Below, one piece after another: positions 1 to 8,129 of a stretch of 64,000 bases of DNA. A program made the position numbers and the translations under genes. The stretch's first letter is position 1. Each line of letters starts with the position of its first letter. Below the pieces are notes generated by a model, which was not told the DNA's origin, searched no databases, and saw only the letters and a list, made by a program, of their open reading frames with translations. This stretch comes from Corynebacterium maris DSM 45190 (lineage in GTDB: Bacteria; Actinomycetota; Actinomycetes; Mycobacteriales; Mycobacteriaceae), in contig NC_021915.1 in assembly GCF_000442645.1 (NCBI RefSeq), positions 2,108,001 through 2,172,000 of the forward strand, written 5' to 3'.

Positions 1-4
1 GGGC

Positions 5-1105
5 TCAGCCTAAGAGGGCGCCGAAGAGCAGCCCCAGCACGTAGGTGACGCCGGCGGCGCCGAGGCCGATGAGCAGTTGGCGCAGGGCGCGCGCGGCGGG
101 CGGTTTTCCGGACAGCAGGCCGGTGATGCCGCCGGTGATCAGCAGGGCGACGGACACCAGCACCAGGGCGATGATCGCGCCGACGGCGGCCGGGGCGCCG
201 AAGAGGAACGGGATCAGGGGGATGAACGCGCCGAGGCTGAAGCACACGAAGGAGGACAGGGCGGCCACCCAGGCCCCGCCGTGGCTCTGCTCGTCCGGCG
301 CGGCGGGCGCCGGGGCGGGGGCGTGGGCGTCGCGGGCGTCGTGGCGCGGGGCCGTGGAGATGCGGGCGAAGGTGTCCGCCGCCTTGTCTGCCGCGTCCTC
401 GGCGCTCATGCCGCGGGCCCGGTAGACCAGGGCCAGTTCGTTGGCGTTGACGTCGACCTGCCCGGGCAGGGTGTGGGCGGCGGCGTCGGGTGTGGAGGCC
501 TCGAGCAGCTCCGACTGGGATTTCACCGACACGTACTCGCCCGCCGCCATGGACAGCGCGCCGGCCAGCAGCCCGGAGATGCCCGTCAACAGGATCGCGG
601 TGGACCCCAGTCCGGAGCCCAGCACGCCGAGCACCAGCGCCACGTTGGAGACCAGGCCGTCGTTGGCGCCGAAGATCGCGGCGCGAAATCCCCCGGAGAT
701 CCGTTCCCGGCCGCGGGCGGCCAGGGCGCGGACGACTTCGGCGTGCATCCGCTCGTCGGCGGCGATCTGTGGGGAGGCGTCCTTATCGTCGATGTAGGGG
801 CTGCGGGATTCGGCGGTCTGCATCAGCGCCAGGGTGAACACCGAGCCGAAGTGTTTGGCCATGAAGCCCATGACGCGGGTGTTTAAGTCCGGTTGCCGGG
901 GCATGCCGACGTAGTCGCCGAGTTTGTCGCGCCAGTATTGCTCGTGCCGGGATTCGGCTTCTGCCAGTTCCAGGAGGATTTCCCGCTCGGCGCCCTCACG
1001 TTTGCGGGCGAGCTCCCGGTAGACGGCGGCCTCGGCGCGCTCGTTGGCCAGGTAGCGGCGCCAGGTGTTGATTTGCGCGCGCGTGGGCGGTTTCTGCACG
1101 GGCAT
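5..1105 (-). CDS. Ferritin-like domain fused to VIT1/CCC1-type metal transporter
   Basis: The 366-residue protein has two parts. Residues 1-130 form a rubrerythrin/ferritin-like four-helix domain with candidate iron ligands (E51xxH54, then E118xxH121). Residues 140-366 are a VIT1/CCC1 membrane domain with the motifs GANDGLVSN (146-154) and SMAAGEYVSVKSQSEL, and about five membrane segments split by a hydrophilic Ala/Pro-rich loop. Family members of this kind (MbfA-like) export or sequester Fe2+ or Mn2+ at the cytoplasmic membrane, with the ferritin-like part binding the metal in the cytosol. The ATG follows the uppS stop codon directly, so the gene is the last of the era-recO-uppS run and is probably translationally coupled. 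The metal is not decided by sequence alone. Confidence 0.85.
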   Translation of the reverse strand: MPVQKPPTRAQINTWRRYLANERAEAAVYRELARKREGAEREILLELAEAESRHEQYWRDKLGDYVGMPRQPDLNTRVMGFMAKHFGSVFTLALMQTAESRSPYIDDKDASPQIAADERMHAEVVRALAARGRERISGGFRAAIFGANDGLVSNVALVLGVLGSGLGSTAILLTGISGLLAGALSMAAGEYVSVKSQSELLEASTPDAAAHTLPGQVDVNANELALVYRARGMSAEDAADKAADTFARISTAPRHDARDAHAPAPAPAAPDEQSHGGAWVAALSSFVCFSLGAFIPLIPFLFGAPAAVGAIIALVLVSVALLITGGITGLLSGKPPAARALRQLLIGLGAAGVTYVLGLLFGALLG

Positions 1106-1864
1106 TTACTTCGTGCCTCCGAACCTGCGGTCGCGGCGGGCGTATTCCACCACGGCGTCGAACAGGTCCTCGTGGGTGAAGTCGGGGAAGAGCTTGTCCT
1201 GGTAGATCATTTCCGCGTAGGCCGACTGCCAGGGCAGGAAGTTGGAGGTTCGCCGCTCCCCGGAGGGGCGCAGGAACAGGTCCACGTCCGGCATCCGCGG
1301 GTCGTAGAGGAACCGCGGGAAAGTCTTCTCAGTGATCTCCTCGGGCCGCAGCCGTCCGGCCGCGGCCTCGTGGGCGATGGTGCGCGCGGCGTCGATGAGT
1401 TCGGCGCGTCCGCCGTAGTTGACGCACATGACCAGCGTCATACGCGTGTTGTTTGCGGTCATCTCCTCGGCGGCCTCCAGTTCCCGGATCACCGAGCGCC
1501 ACAGCCGCGGGCGCCGGCCCGCCCACACCACGCGCACGCCCTTCTCGTGCAGGACGTCGCGCTGACGGCGCAGCACGTCGCGGTTAAAACCCATCAAAAA
1601 GCGGACCTCGTCGGCGGCGCGGCGCCAGTTCTCCGTGGAGAACGCGTAGGCGGACAGGTACGGCACCTTAAGGGCCAGGCAGGCGTCGACGACGTCCATG
1701 AGCACGGCCTCGCCGCGTTTGTGTCCTTCGGTGCGCTTCATGCCGCGCTGCTGCGCCCAGCGGCCGTTGCCGTCCATCACTAAGGCGATGTGCTCGGGCA
1801 GGAACTCCGCGGGGATCGTCGGCGGGTTCAGCGCCGCTGCTTGGGGGTTATTCGGCTCACTCAC
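1106..1864 (-). CDS. uppS: Z-type polyprenyl diphosphate synthase
   Basis: This cytoplasmic prenyltransferase extends a short allylic diphosphate with isopentenyl diphosphate to make the C50/C55 carrier for cell-wall and arabinogalactan synthesis. It shows the UppS signature MDGNGRWA, with catalytic Asp at residue 31, and the C-terminal RPSGERRTSNFLPWQSAYAEM region that matches the family RxSGExRxSNFLxWQ block. The chosen GTG start at 1864 gives 252 residues, the usual size, and lies 14 nt after the recO stop; the frame stays open far upstream but that would overlap recO. The upstream order era-recO-uppS is conserved in Corynebacterium. The idi gene at 21.6-22.1 kb supplies its building block. 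Confidence 0.93.
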   Translation of the reverse strand: MSEPNNPQAAALNPPTIPAEFLPEHIALVMDGNGRWAQQRGMKRTEGHKRGEAVLMDVVDACLALKVPYLSAYAFSTENWRRAADEVRFLMGFNRDVLRRQRDVLHEKGVRVVWAGRRPRLWRSVIRELEAAEEMTANNTRMTLVMCVNYGGRAELIDAARTIAHEAAAGRLRPEEITEKTFPRFLYDPRMPDVDLFLRPSGERRTSNFLPWQSAYAEMIYQDKLFPDFTHEDLFDAVVEYARRDRRFGGTK

Positions 1865-1878
1865 GCCTCTATTGTGCC

Positions 1879-2631
1879 CTATCGCTGATCCATGACCTGC
1901 ACACTGGTGATTGTGGTCTCCACGTGCCACTGCAGGTGCGCCACGGTCAGCCGGTGCGCCGCCGCCACCAGCTGCGCCCCGCCGTCGGCCTCGGCGATCT
2001 GCCGGGCGGCGGGCCAGTGCGAGTGGGCCAGCAACCACATCAGATGCAGGGTCTCCTCCGGCACCTCCGCGCTTTTCGACGGCCGGCACCGCACGCACGC
2101 CGCCCCGCCGATCCCGGGGTGAAACGCGTGGTGCGGGCCGCGCGCCCCGCACTGCGCGCAGTCGAACAACCCCGGCGCCCAGCCGGCGTGGCGCATCGCC
2201 TGCAGACAAAAGGCGTCGAGCACCAACGACGGGTGCCGGGTGGACTGCATGCGGGCGAAGGTCTCGGTGACGGACTCGTACAGGTACGGGTCACCCGCGG
2301 CGGCCTCGACGCCGGCGAGCCGTTCCGCGGTCTCCAGCACGGCGCTGGCCGCGGTGTAGCGGTCGTAGTCCTCGATGATCCCGGCGCCGTAGTAGGCCAC
2401 GGTGTCGGCCTCCGCGACGGTGGCCAAGTTCTTGCCCCGGTACAGGTGCACGTCCAGAGCCACGAAAGGTTGCAGGCGGGAGCCGAAGCGGCTTTTCCCG
2501 CGGCGCACCCCTTTGGCCACGGTGCGCACCAGCCCGTGCTCGCGGGTCAGCAGCACCACGATGCGGTCGGCCTCCCCGAAGTCGTAGGTGCGCACCACCA
2601 CCGCGCGGTCGCGGTAGGAGCCGCGGCGCAT
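1879..2631 (-). CDS. recO: DNA repair and recombination mediator RecO
   Basis: RecO loads RecA onto SSB-coated single-stranded DNA together with RecR. The 250-residue protein has the N-terminal OB fold (YRDRAVVVRTYDFGEADRIV, residues 6-25) and a C-terminal helical part carrying a zinc site with Cys158, Cys161, Cys179 and Cys182. Its ATG abuts the era stop codon (TAG then ATG without spacing), so the two are one transcription unit and probably coupled. Length and motif order are normal. Confidence 0.93.
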   Translation of the reverse strand: MRRGSYRDRAVVVRTYDFGEADRIVVLLTREHGLVRTVAKGVRRGKSRFGSRLQPFVALDVHLYRGKNLATVAEADTVAYYGAGIIEDYDRYTAASAVLETAERLAGVEAAAGDPYLYESVTETFARMQSTRHPSLVLDAFCLQAMRHAGWAPGLFDCAQCGARGPHHAFHPGIGGAACVRCRPSKSAEVPEETLHLMWLLAHSHWPAARQIAEADGGAQLVAAAHRLTVAHLQWHVETTITSVQVMDQR

Positions 2632-3552
2632 CTAAAACCCGAGCCGGCCCAGCGACTTCGGGTCCGACTGCCAGTTCTTGAGCACCTTGATGCGCAAATC
2701 CAGGTACACGTTGCGGCCCAGCAACTCGATGATTTCGCGGCGGGCCTGCTGCACGGTGCGGCTCAGGCGCCGGCCGTCGCGGCCCTCGATGATCTTCTGC
2801 TGGCCGGGGCGCTCCACATACAGCACGGCGTAGACGTTGAGGCGGTCGCGTTCGTCGTCCTCGAGCATTTCGTCGACCTCGACGGCCACCGAATGCGGCA
2901 GCTCGTCCTTCAGCCCGGTCAGCGCGGCCTCGCGGATCAGCTCGGAGATGCGAGTCTGGGTGTCGTCGTCGGTCAGGTGGTCGTCGGGGTAGAACTTCGG
3001 GCCCTCGGGCAGGTTCTTGACGATGACGTCGGAAAGCACGTCGATCTGCTCGTTGTTGACGGAGGAGACCGGCACCACGTCCACGTCTCCCCCGCCGAGC
3101 AGCTCGAAGACGGCCATGAGCTGGGCGGCGACCTCGTCGCGCGAGACGGCGTCGGTCTTGGTGACCACGCCGATGATCGGCGTGTTCGGCGACGCCTCCC
3201 GCACGTTGTCCAGGATCCAGCGGTCGCCGGGGCCGATCTTCTCGTTGGCCGGGATGGTCAGCCCGATCAGGTCGACGTCGGCGTAGGTCTCTTTGACCAC
3301 CTCGTTGAGGCGCTCGCCCAGCAGGGTGCGCGGGCGGTGCAGGCCCGGGGTGTCCACGACGATGATCTGGGCGTCGTCGCGGTGCACCAGACCGCGGATC
3401 GGGTGGCGGGTGGTTTCGGGCTGGTCCGCGGTGATGGCGATTTTCTCACCGACGAGCGCGTTGGTCAGGGTCGACTTTCCGGTGTTGGGGCGGCCGACGA
3501 AGCTGACGAAACCGGAACGAAAGCCTTCCGGGGTGTCGGTGAAACTGTGCAC
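2632..3552 (-). CDS. era: GTPase Era, ribosome assembly factor
   Basis: Era binds the 3' end of 16S rRNA during 30S maturation. The 306 residues show G1 GRPNTGKST (20-28), switch region ITADQPETTRHPIRG, G3 DTPG (67-70), and a C-terminal KH domain ending near RNVYLDLRIKVLKNW. The G4 motif reads TKTD (131-134) in place of the textbook NKxD; I believe Thr at the first position is common in actinobacterial Era, so this is not a sign of decay. The next gene upstream is pdxY across a 129-bp gap, so era may have its own promoter; a degenerate copy of the CTATGCGC palindrome sits in that gap. Confidence 0.94.
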   Translation of the reverse strand: MHSFTDTPEGFRSGFVSFVGRPNTGKSTLTNALVGEKIAITADQPETTRHPIRGLVHRDDAQIIVVDTPGLHRPRTLLGERLNEVVKETYADVDLIGLTIPANEKIGPGDRWILDNVREASPNTPIIGVVTKTDAVSRDEVAAQLMAVFELLGGGDVDVVPVSSVNNEQIDVLSDVIVKNLPEGPKFYPDDHLTDDDTQTRISELIREAALTGLKDELPHSVAVEVDEMLEDDERDRLNVYAVLYVERPGQQKIIEGRDGRRLSRTVQQARREIIELLGRNVYLDLRIKVLKNWQSDPKSLGRLGF

Positions 3553-3634
3553 CTGTCTCCTTGGGGTAGTGCGGATGAAATAGTGCCCTCCATCCTATCG
3601 CGCCCATTGATCATCGCCCAACCTGCGGTTATCC

Positions 3635-3652
3635 GCTATGCGCGCGCAGAGT
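3635..3652. repeat. Degenerate copy of the CTATGCGCGCGCATAG palindrome
   Basis: The 18-mer GCTATGCGCGCGCAGAGT in the era-pdxY gap matches the perfect palindrome seen elsewhere in the window except at two positions that break the dyad. It is the exact reverse complement of 61525-61542, inside comEC, over all 18 bases. The gap holds nothing else I recognise. Confidence 0.6.
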
Positions 3653-3681
3653 GCCGGGCGGGCCGACCCCGCGCGCCGGAG

Positions 3682-4530
3682 TCAGATCTCGCGGACCTGG
3701 AACTGCAGGCGCGGCTCGGCGTAGTAGTGCTGCGCGTCGATCAGCCGCAGCTCACGCGAGTCGGCCTGGTAGGTGGTCTCCAGCAGGTCGTAGACCGAGG
3801 AGGCGGTGCGCGCCAGGGCGTCGGCGGCGTCGCGGTGCTTGATGTAGTGGCCGGTGAACAGCGCGGCGGTGACGTCGCCGGAGCCGTTGATCTTGAACGG
3901 CAGGTACGGCGTCTCCACGATCCACCGGCCGCGGTCGTCGACCACCAGCATCTCCACGGTGCCTTCCCTGCGCTCCGGGCGCAGCACGGAGGTCACCAGC
4001 ACAGTGTTCGGTCCCATGGCGCGGGCGGCGTCCACGGCGGCGAGGGTGGAGTCCAGGTCGCCGGCCTGCCGGCCGGTGAGAAAGCCCAGCTCGAACTGAT
4101 TCGGGGTGATCACGTCGGCGTGCGGGACGACGACGTCGCGCAGCAGCGGCGGGATGTCGTCGGAGACGTGGCAGCCGCTCTTGGCGTTGCCCATCACCGG
4201 GTCGCAGGCGTAGATCGCCTCGGGGTTCTCCGCCTTGATCTTGGCCACGGCGTCGACGATGACGTGCGCGATGTCGGGCCCGCCCTGGTAGCCGGAGAGG
4301 ATCGCGGCGATGGAGGCGAATTCGCCGCGCTCGCCGACGCCGGCGATGACCTCGGCGACGTCGGCCGCCGGGATCATCGGGCCGCGCCAGGCGCCGTAGC
4401 CGGTGTGGTTGGAGTAGTTGACCGTGTGCACCGGCCACACCTCGTGGCCGATGCGCTGCAGCGGGAAGACGGCGGCGGAGTTTCCGACGTGTCCGTAGGC
4501 GACGGCGGACTGGATCGACAGGATGTTCAT
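3682..4530 (-). CDS. pdxY: Pyridoxal/pyridoxine kinase
   Basis: A PfkB/ribokinase-fold kinase that phosphorylates vitamin B6 vitamers to pyridoxal phosphate in the cytosol. The family start MNILSIQSAVAYGHVGNSAA, the central YACDPVMGN and the C-terminal NGSGD anion-hole motif are present; length is 282 residues. The ATG at 4530 matches the family N-terminus. A TTG three codons upstream (4539) has better spacing to an AGGG and could be used instead. It sits between ybeY and era, where I recall C. glutamicum having a CorC-like gene; two CNNM/CorC-like genes are instead found at 10.5-13 kb. Confidence 0.9.
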   Translation of the reverse strand: MNILSIQSAVAYGHVGNSAAVFPLQRIGHEVWPVHTVNYSNHTGYGAWRGPMIPAADVAEVIAGVGERGEFASIAAILSGYQGGPDIAHVIVDAVAKIKAENPEAIYACDPVMGNAKSGCHVSDDIPPLLRDVVVPHADVITPNQFELGFLTGRQAGDLDSTLAAVDAARAMGPNTVLVTSVLRPERREGTVEMLVVDDRGRWIVETPYLPFKINGSGDVTAALFTGHYIKHRDAADALARTASSVYDLLETTYQADSRELRLIDAQHYYAEPRLQFQVREI

Positions 4531-4594
4531 GACAAGCAATTGTGCACCCTGTCCGGCGGGGGCCGGGCATCGCCCCGCCGGATTTATTCAGGTA

Positions 4595-5200
4595 TTACTT
4601 GTCGTCGGCGCGGGGTTCGCCGATCGCGGGCAGTCCCCCGCCGGGCACGACCTCGTCGAGTGCGGCGCGGTCGGCGGCGCTCGGGAAGGCCGCCGCCCCG
4701 CTGGGCTTGGGCTGGAACTCCACGCCGCGGCGGGTCACGTCGTCGTACCAGTCGGCGAGCAACTCGTTTTGCAGGGCGAACATCTCGCGCTCGGACTCGG
4801 CGTCGGCGTGGTCGTAGCCGAGCAGGTGCAGGGCGCCGTGGACGGTCAGCAGGGCCAACTCGTGGCCCAGCCCATGCCCGGCGGCGGCGGCCTGCTTCTC
4901 GGCGAACTCCGGGCACAGCACGATGTCGCCGAGCATCGCCGGGCCCGGCCCCGGCGCGTCGGGGCGCCCGCCGGTGCCGGGGGTCAGCTCGTCCATGGGA
5001 AAGCTCATGACGTCGGTGGGCCCGTCCAGGTCCATCCAGCGCACGTGCAGGTCGGTGATGACCTTTTCTTCCACGCAGGTGAGGGTGACTTCGGCGTCGG
5101 GGTGGATGTCCATTTCGCCTAAGACGAAGGAGCAGACGTCGACGAGCATTTCTTCGTTGACTCCGCCGTAGCCGGATTCGTTCAGGACTTCGATGCTCAT
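4595..5200 (-). CDS. ybeY: rRNA maturation endoribonuclease YbeY
   Basis: A zinc-dependent single-strand RNase involved in 16S rRNA 3'-end processing and ribosome quality control. The metal-binding motif appears as HGALHLLGYDH, preceded by DVMSFPMDE and LGDIVLC, all family hallmarks. The 201-residue protein carries a C-terminal tail of about 40 residues beyond the usual end, rich in Pro, Ala and Asp. The ATG overlaps the phoH stop codon (ATGA), a standard coupled arrangement with PhoH. Confidence 0.93.
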   Translation of the reverse strand: MSIEVLNESGYGGVNEEMLVDVCSFVLGEMDIHPDAEVTLTCVEEKVITDLHVRWMDLDGPTDVMSFPMDELTPGTGGRPDAPGPGPAMLGDIVLCPEFAEKQAAAAGHGLGHELALLTVHGALHLLGYDHADAESEREMFALQNELLADWYDDVTRRGVEFQPKPSGAAAFPSAADRAALDEVVPGGGLPAIGEPRADDK

Positions 5201-6192
5201 TGCTGGGCTTCCTTTCGCTGCGCCGCGCGGCGGGCGTTGTCTTCGTCGTAGCTGTCGTAGGCGGTGACGATGCGCCCGACCAGTTGGTGGCGCACCACGT
5301 CGGTGGAGGACATGTCGGCGAAGTGGATGTCCTCGACGCCGTCCAGGATGTGGCGCACGATGTGCAGGCCGGATTTGGTGCCGCGGGGCAGGTCCACCTG
5401 GGTGGCGTCGCCGGTGACGACCATCTTGGAGCCGAAGCCCAGACGCGTGAGGAACATCTTCATCTGCTCGGGCGTGGTGTTTTGGGCTTCGTCGAGGATG
5501 ACGAAGGCGTCGTTGAGGGTGCGCCCGCGCATGTAGGCCAGCGGGGCGACCTCGATGACGCCGGCCTCCATGAGTTTGGGGATCATCTCCGGGTCGAGCA
5601 TGTCGCGCAGCGCGTCGTAGAGGGGGCGCAGGTAGGGGTCGATCTTGTCGTTGAGGGTGCCGGGCAAAAAGCCGAGTTTTTCGCCGGCCTCGACGGCGGG
5701 GCGGGTGAGGATGATGCGCTGGACTTGCTTGGCCTGCAGCGCCTGCACGGCCTTGGCCACCGCCAGGTAGGTTTTGCCGGAGCCGGCGGGGCCGATGCCG
5801 AAGACGACGGTGTGCTCGTCGATGGCGTCGACGTAGTTCTTCTGCCCCGCCGTCTTGGGCCGGATGGCCTTGCCGCGGCGGGCGATGATGTCGGAGCCCA
5901 TGATCTGACTGACCGACTGGGGCGTTTCCACCGTGACGATGTTCAGGGCGTGTTTGACCCCGTCCGGGGAGATGGTGTGCCCGCGGCGGGCGATCGCCTC
6001 CAGTTCGCGCAGCACCTTGCCGGCGCGGGCGACTTCGAAGCCGGGGCCGGTGACGGTGACGACGTGCCCGCGGGCGAAGAGGTCGGCGTCGATGAGGTTG
6101 TTGAGGACCCGGAGGTTGTCGTCGTTGATTCCGAGCACCTCGCCCGCGTAGGCGGAGTCGAGTTCGATCTTGGTTTTGACCACGTCAGCCAC
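5197..6192 (-). CDS. phoH: PhoH-family ATPase
   Basis: A cytoplasmic P-loop ATPase associated with RNA metabolism and almost always next to ybeY. Residues 1-110 are the PhoH N-terminal region; Walker A is GPAGSGKT (134-141) and Walker B is AFVILDEAQN, followed by LTRLGFGSKMVVTGD. The GTG at 6192 gives 331 residues and the family start; the frame is open upstream into rsmE but that extension (Trp/Arg/Pro-rich) is not protein-like. A purine-rich AAGGAAAGG lies about 19 nt upstream and AGGG about 12 nt upstream, so the ribosome binding site is not ideal. Confidence 0.92.
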   Translation of the reverse strand: MADVVKTKIELDSAYAGEVLGINDDNLRVLNNLIDADLFARGHVVTVTGPGFEVARAGKVLRELEAIARRGHTISPDGVKHALNIVTVETPQSVSQIMGSDIIARRGKAIRPKTAGQKNYVDAIDEHTVVFGIGPAGSGKTYLAVAKAVQALQAKQVQRIILTRPAVEAGEKLGFLPGTLNDKIDPYLRPLYDALRDMLDPEMIPKLMEAGVIEVAPLAYMRGRTLNDAFVILDEAQNTTPEQMKMFLTRLGFGSKMVVTGDATQVDLPRGTKSGLHIVRHILDGVEDIHFADMSSTDVVRHQLVGRIVTAYDSYDEDNARRAAQRKEAQQ

Positions 6193-6235
6193 TATGGCGC
6201 CGGCCCTGCCTTTCCTTAAACGATTGTGGGTGAGC

Positions 6236-6946
6236 TTACCAGCGCTTGAGCGCCCCGATGGCCGACAGCGCCACCATGGCGGCGCTGGCGGTGCGGTAGA
6301 CCTCCGGGCCCAGGCGCACGGCACGTGCCCCGAGGGCGTCGAGTTCCTCCTCGCCGACGCCGCCTTCCGGGCCGATCAGCAGGTAGAGCTTGTCGACGTC
6401 TAGGTCCACCGCCCCGATCGGTTCGGCGGCGTCCTCGTGCAGCACGTAGGCCGTGTGCCCGGCGATGAGCTCGGCGAGCTGGCTCGTGGTGACCGGCTTA
6501 TTGATCGGCGGGATGCGCGTGCGCCGCGACTGTTTCGCCGCCGCGGTGGCCGCGGCCTCCCACTTGGCGACGTGCTTGGGGGTCTTGGCGTCCGTCCACT
6601 TCGCCTCGCAGCGGGCGGCTTGCCAGGGGATGATCTCGTCGGCGCCGGCCTGGGTGGCCAGGTCGACGGCCAGTTCGCTGCGCTCGGATTTCGGCAGCGC
6701 CTGGACCACCACGACGTACGGCCGCGGCGGCTGGTGCGGGTGACGCTCAATGACCTCGCCGACCAGCGTGTCCTTGCCGCTGACCTCCGCCACCTCCACG
6801 GTGGCGGCGTCGCCGGAGCCGTCGATGAGCAGGACCCGCTCGCCCGGCTGGATGCGCTTGACGGTCACCGCGTGGCGGCCCTCCCCGCCGGTGAGCGTGA
6901 GCCGCTCGCCGGCCAGGGAGTCGGTGAGAAAGACCGGCAGGCTCAT
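6236..6946 (-). CDS. rsmE: 16S rRNA (uracil-1498-N3)-methyltransferase
   Basis: A SPOUT-class SAM-dependent methyltransferase that modifies U1498 in the decoding centre. Family motifs are RHAVTVKRIQPGERV near the N-terminus, ALPKSERSELAVDLATQAG in the middle, and the knot-forming IGPEGGVGEEE and LGPEVYRTASAAM at the end. Length is 236 residues. Its ATG overlaps the dnaJ stop by 4 nt, so hrcA, dnaJ and rsmE are likely co-transcribed. Confidence 0.93.
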   Translation of the reverse strand: MSLPVFLTDSLAGERLTLTGGEGRHAVTVKRIQPGERVLLIDGSGDAATVEVAEVSGKDTLVGEVIERHPHQPPRPYVVVVQALPKSERSELAVDLATQAGADEIIPWQAARCEAKWTDAKTPKHVAKWEAAATAAAKQSRRTRIPPINKPVTTSQLAELIAGHTAYVLHEDAAEPIGAVDLDVDKLYLLIGPEGGVGEEELDALGARAVRLGPEVYRTASAAMVALSAIGALKRW

Positions 6947-8079
6947 CGCCGGAACCGGTCGCGCAGGCGGGAGAAGAACCCGCCGTCGCCGTCGTCGTCG
7001 CTGTGCACGGAGGAGTTCTCGGCGCGCAAGTCGCGGATCTCCTCCAGCAGGGAGCGGGTCTTGTCGTCGAGCTCGTTGGGCACCATGACGTTGACGTGGG
7101 CGATGAGGTTGCCGTGGCCTTCGCGGCGCAGGCGCGGCATGCCCTCGCCTTCGAGCACGATGGTCTGGCCCGGTTGGGTGCCGGGGGCGACCTCCAGGCT
7201 GACCTCCTCGCCCTTGAGGTCGGCGGCGGTGAAGGTGACGCCCAACGCGGCGTCGACCATGGGGACCTTGACGTCGACGTGCAGGTTGTCGCCGTCGCGG
7301 CGGTACACCGGGTGCGGCTTGACGCGGGCCTCCACGTACAGATCACCGGCGGGTCCGCCGCCGTGGCCGACCTCGCCCTGGCCGGACATGCGGATGCGCA
7401 TGCCGTCGTCGATGCCCGCCGGGATGGTCACCGTCAGGTCGCGGCGCTTGCGCATGCGGCCCTGGCCGGCGCAGTGGTCGCACGGGTCCTCGATGATCTC
7501 GCCGAAGCCTTCGCACGTGCCGCAGGGACGCGTGGTGAGCACGTTGCCCAAGAAGGAGCGCTCCACGGACTGCACTTCGCCGCTGCCGCCGCAGGAATGG
7601 CAGGTGACCGGCTTGGCCTTGGTCTTCGAGCCGCTGCCCTCACACCGGTCGCACAGCACGGCGGTGTCCACCGTGACGTCCTTGCGCACCCCGGCGTAGG
7701 CCTCCTCCAAGGTGACCTCGGTGCGCAGCAGGGCGTCGTTGCCCGGCTGCACGCGCGAGCGCGGCCCCGAGGAGCCGCCGGCGCCGCCGCCGAAGAAGGC
7801 CTCGAAGATGTCGCCGAAACCGCCGAAGCCGCCCTGTCCGCCGCCCGGCATGCCGCCGCCGGACTCCATCGGGTCGCCGCCCATGTCCACGACGCGGCGC
7901 TTGTCCGCGTCCGTCAGCACCTCGTAGGCGGTGGACAGTTCCTTGAACTTCTCGGCCGCCTCCTCGGAGGGGTTGACGTCCGGGTGATACTTGCGAGCCA
8001 GCTTGCGGTACGCCTTCTTAATGTCCGCGTCCGACGCGGACTTGTCGACGCCCAGGATGCCGTAATAGTCACGAGCCAC
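6943..8079 (-). CDS. dnaJ: Chaperone DnaJ (DnaJ2 type)
   Basis: A type I J-protein that stimulates the DnaK ATPase. The J domain carries HPD at residues 32-34, followed by a Gly-rich linker and four CxxCxGxG zinc repeats (CDRCEGSG, CHSCGGSG, CGTCEGFG, CDHCAGQG), then the C-terminal substrate-binding domains; 378 residues. The start is a GTG at 8079. Placement directly behind hrcA, rather than behind dnaK-grpE, identifies it as the second DnaJ of corynebacteria. HrcA control from the upstream CIRCE-like site is likely if the two share a transcript. Confidence 0.94.
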   Translation of the reverse strand: MARDYYGILGVDKSASDADIKKAYRKLARKYHPDVNPSEEAAEKFKELSTAYEVLTDADKRRVVDMGGDPMESGGGMPGGGQGGFGGFGDIFEAFFGGGAGGSSGPRSRVQPGNDALLRTEVTLEEAYAGVRKDVTVDTAVLCDRCEGSGSKTKAKPVTCHSCGGSGEVQSVERSFLGNVLTTRPCGTCEGFGEIIEDPCDHCAGQGRMRKRRDLTVTIPAGIDDGMRIRMSGQGEVGHGGGPAGDLYVEARVKPHPVYRRDGDNLHVDVKVPMVDAALGVTFTAADLKGEEVSLEVAPGTQPGQTIVLEGEGMPRLRREGHGNLIAHVNVMVPNELDDKTRSLLEEIRDLRAENSSVHSDDDGDGGFFSRLRDRFRR

Positions 8080-8129
8080 GTTATAAGAGTCTTTCTAAGT
8101 GAATTATTGTTGTTGACTGGTGGGCGATC

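Noticed and set aside
2632..3552. The TKTD motif of Era as a loss of GTP specificity
   Set aside because: All other GTPase motifs are intact and Thr for Asn at this place is, to my knowledge, common in actinobacterial Era.
1924..5010. A 1028-residue open frame on the plus strand
   Set aside because: It runs antisense to recO, era and pdxY, which have clear motifs, and encodes His/Gly/Val-rich sequence without domains. Long antisense frames are usual at this GC.
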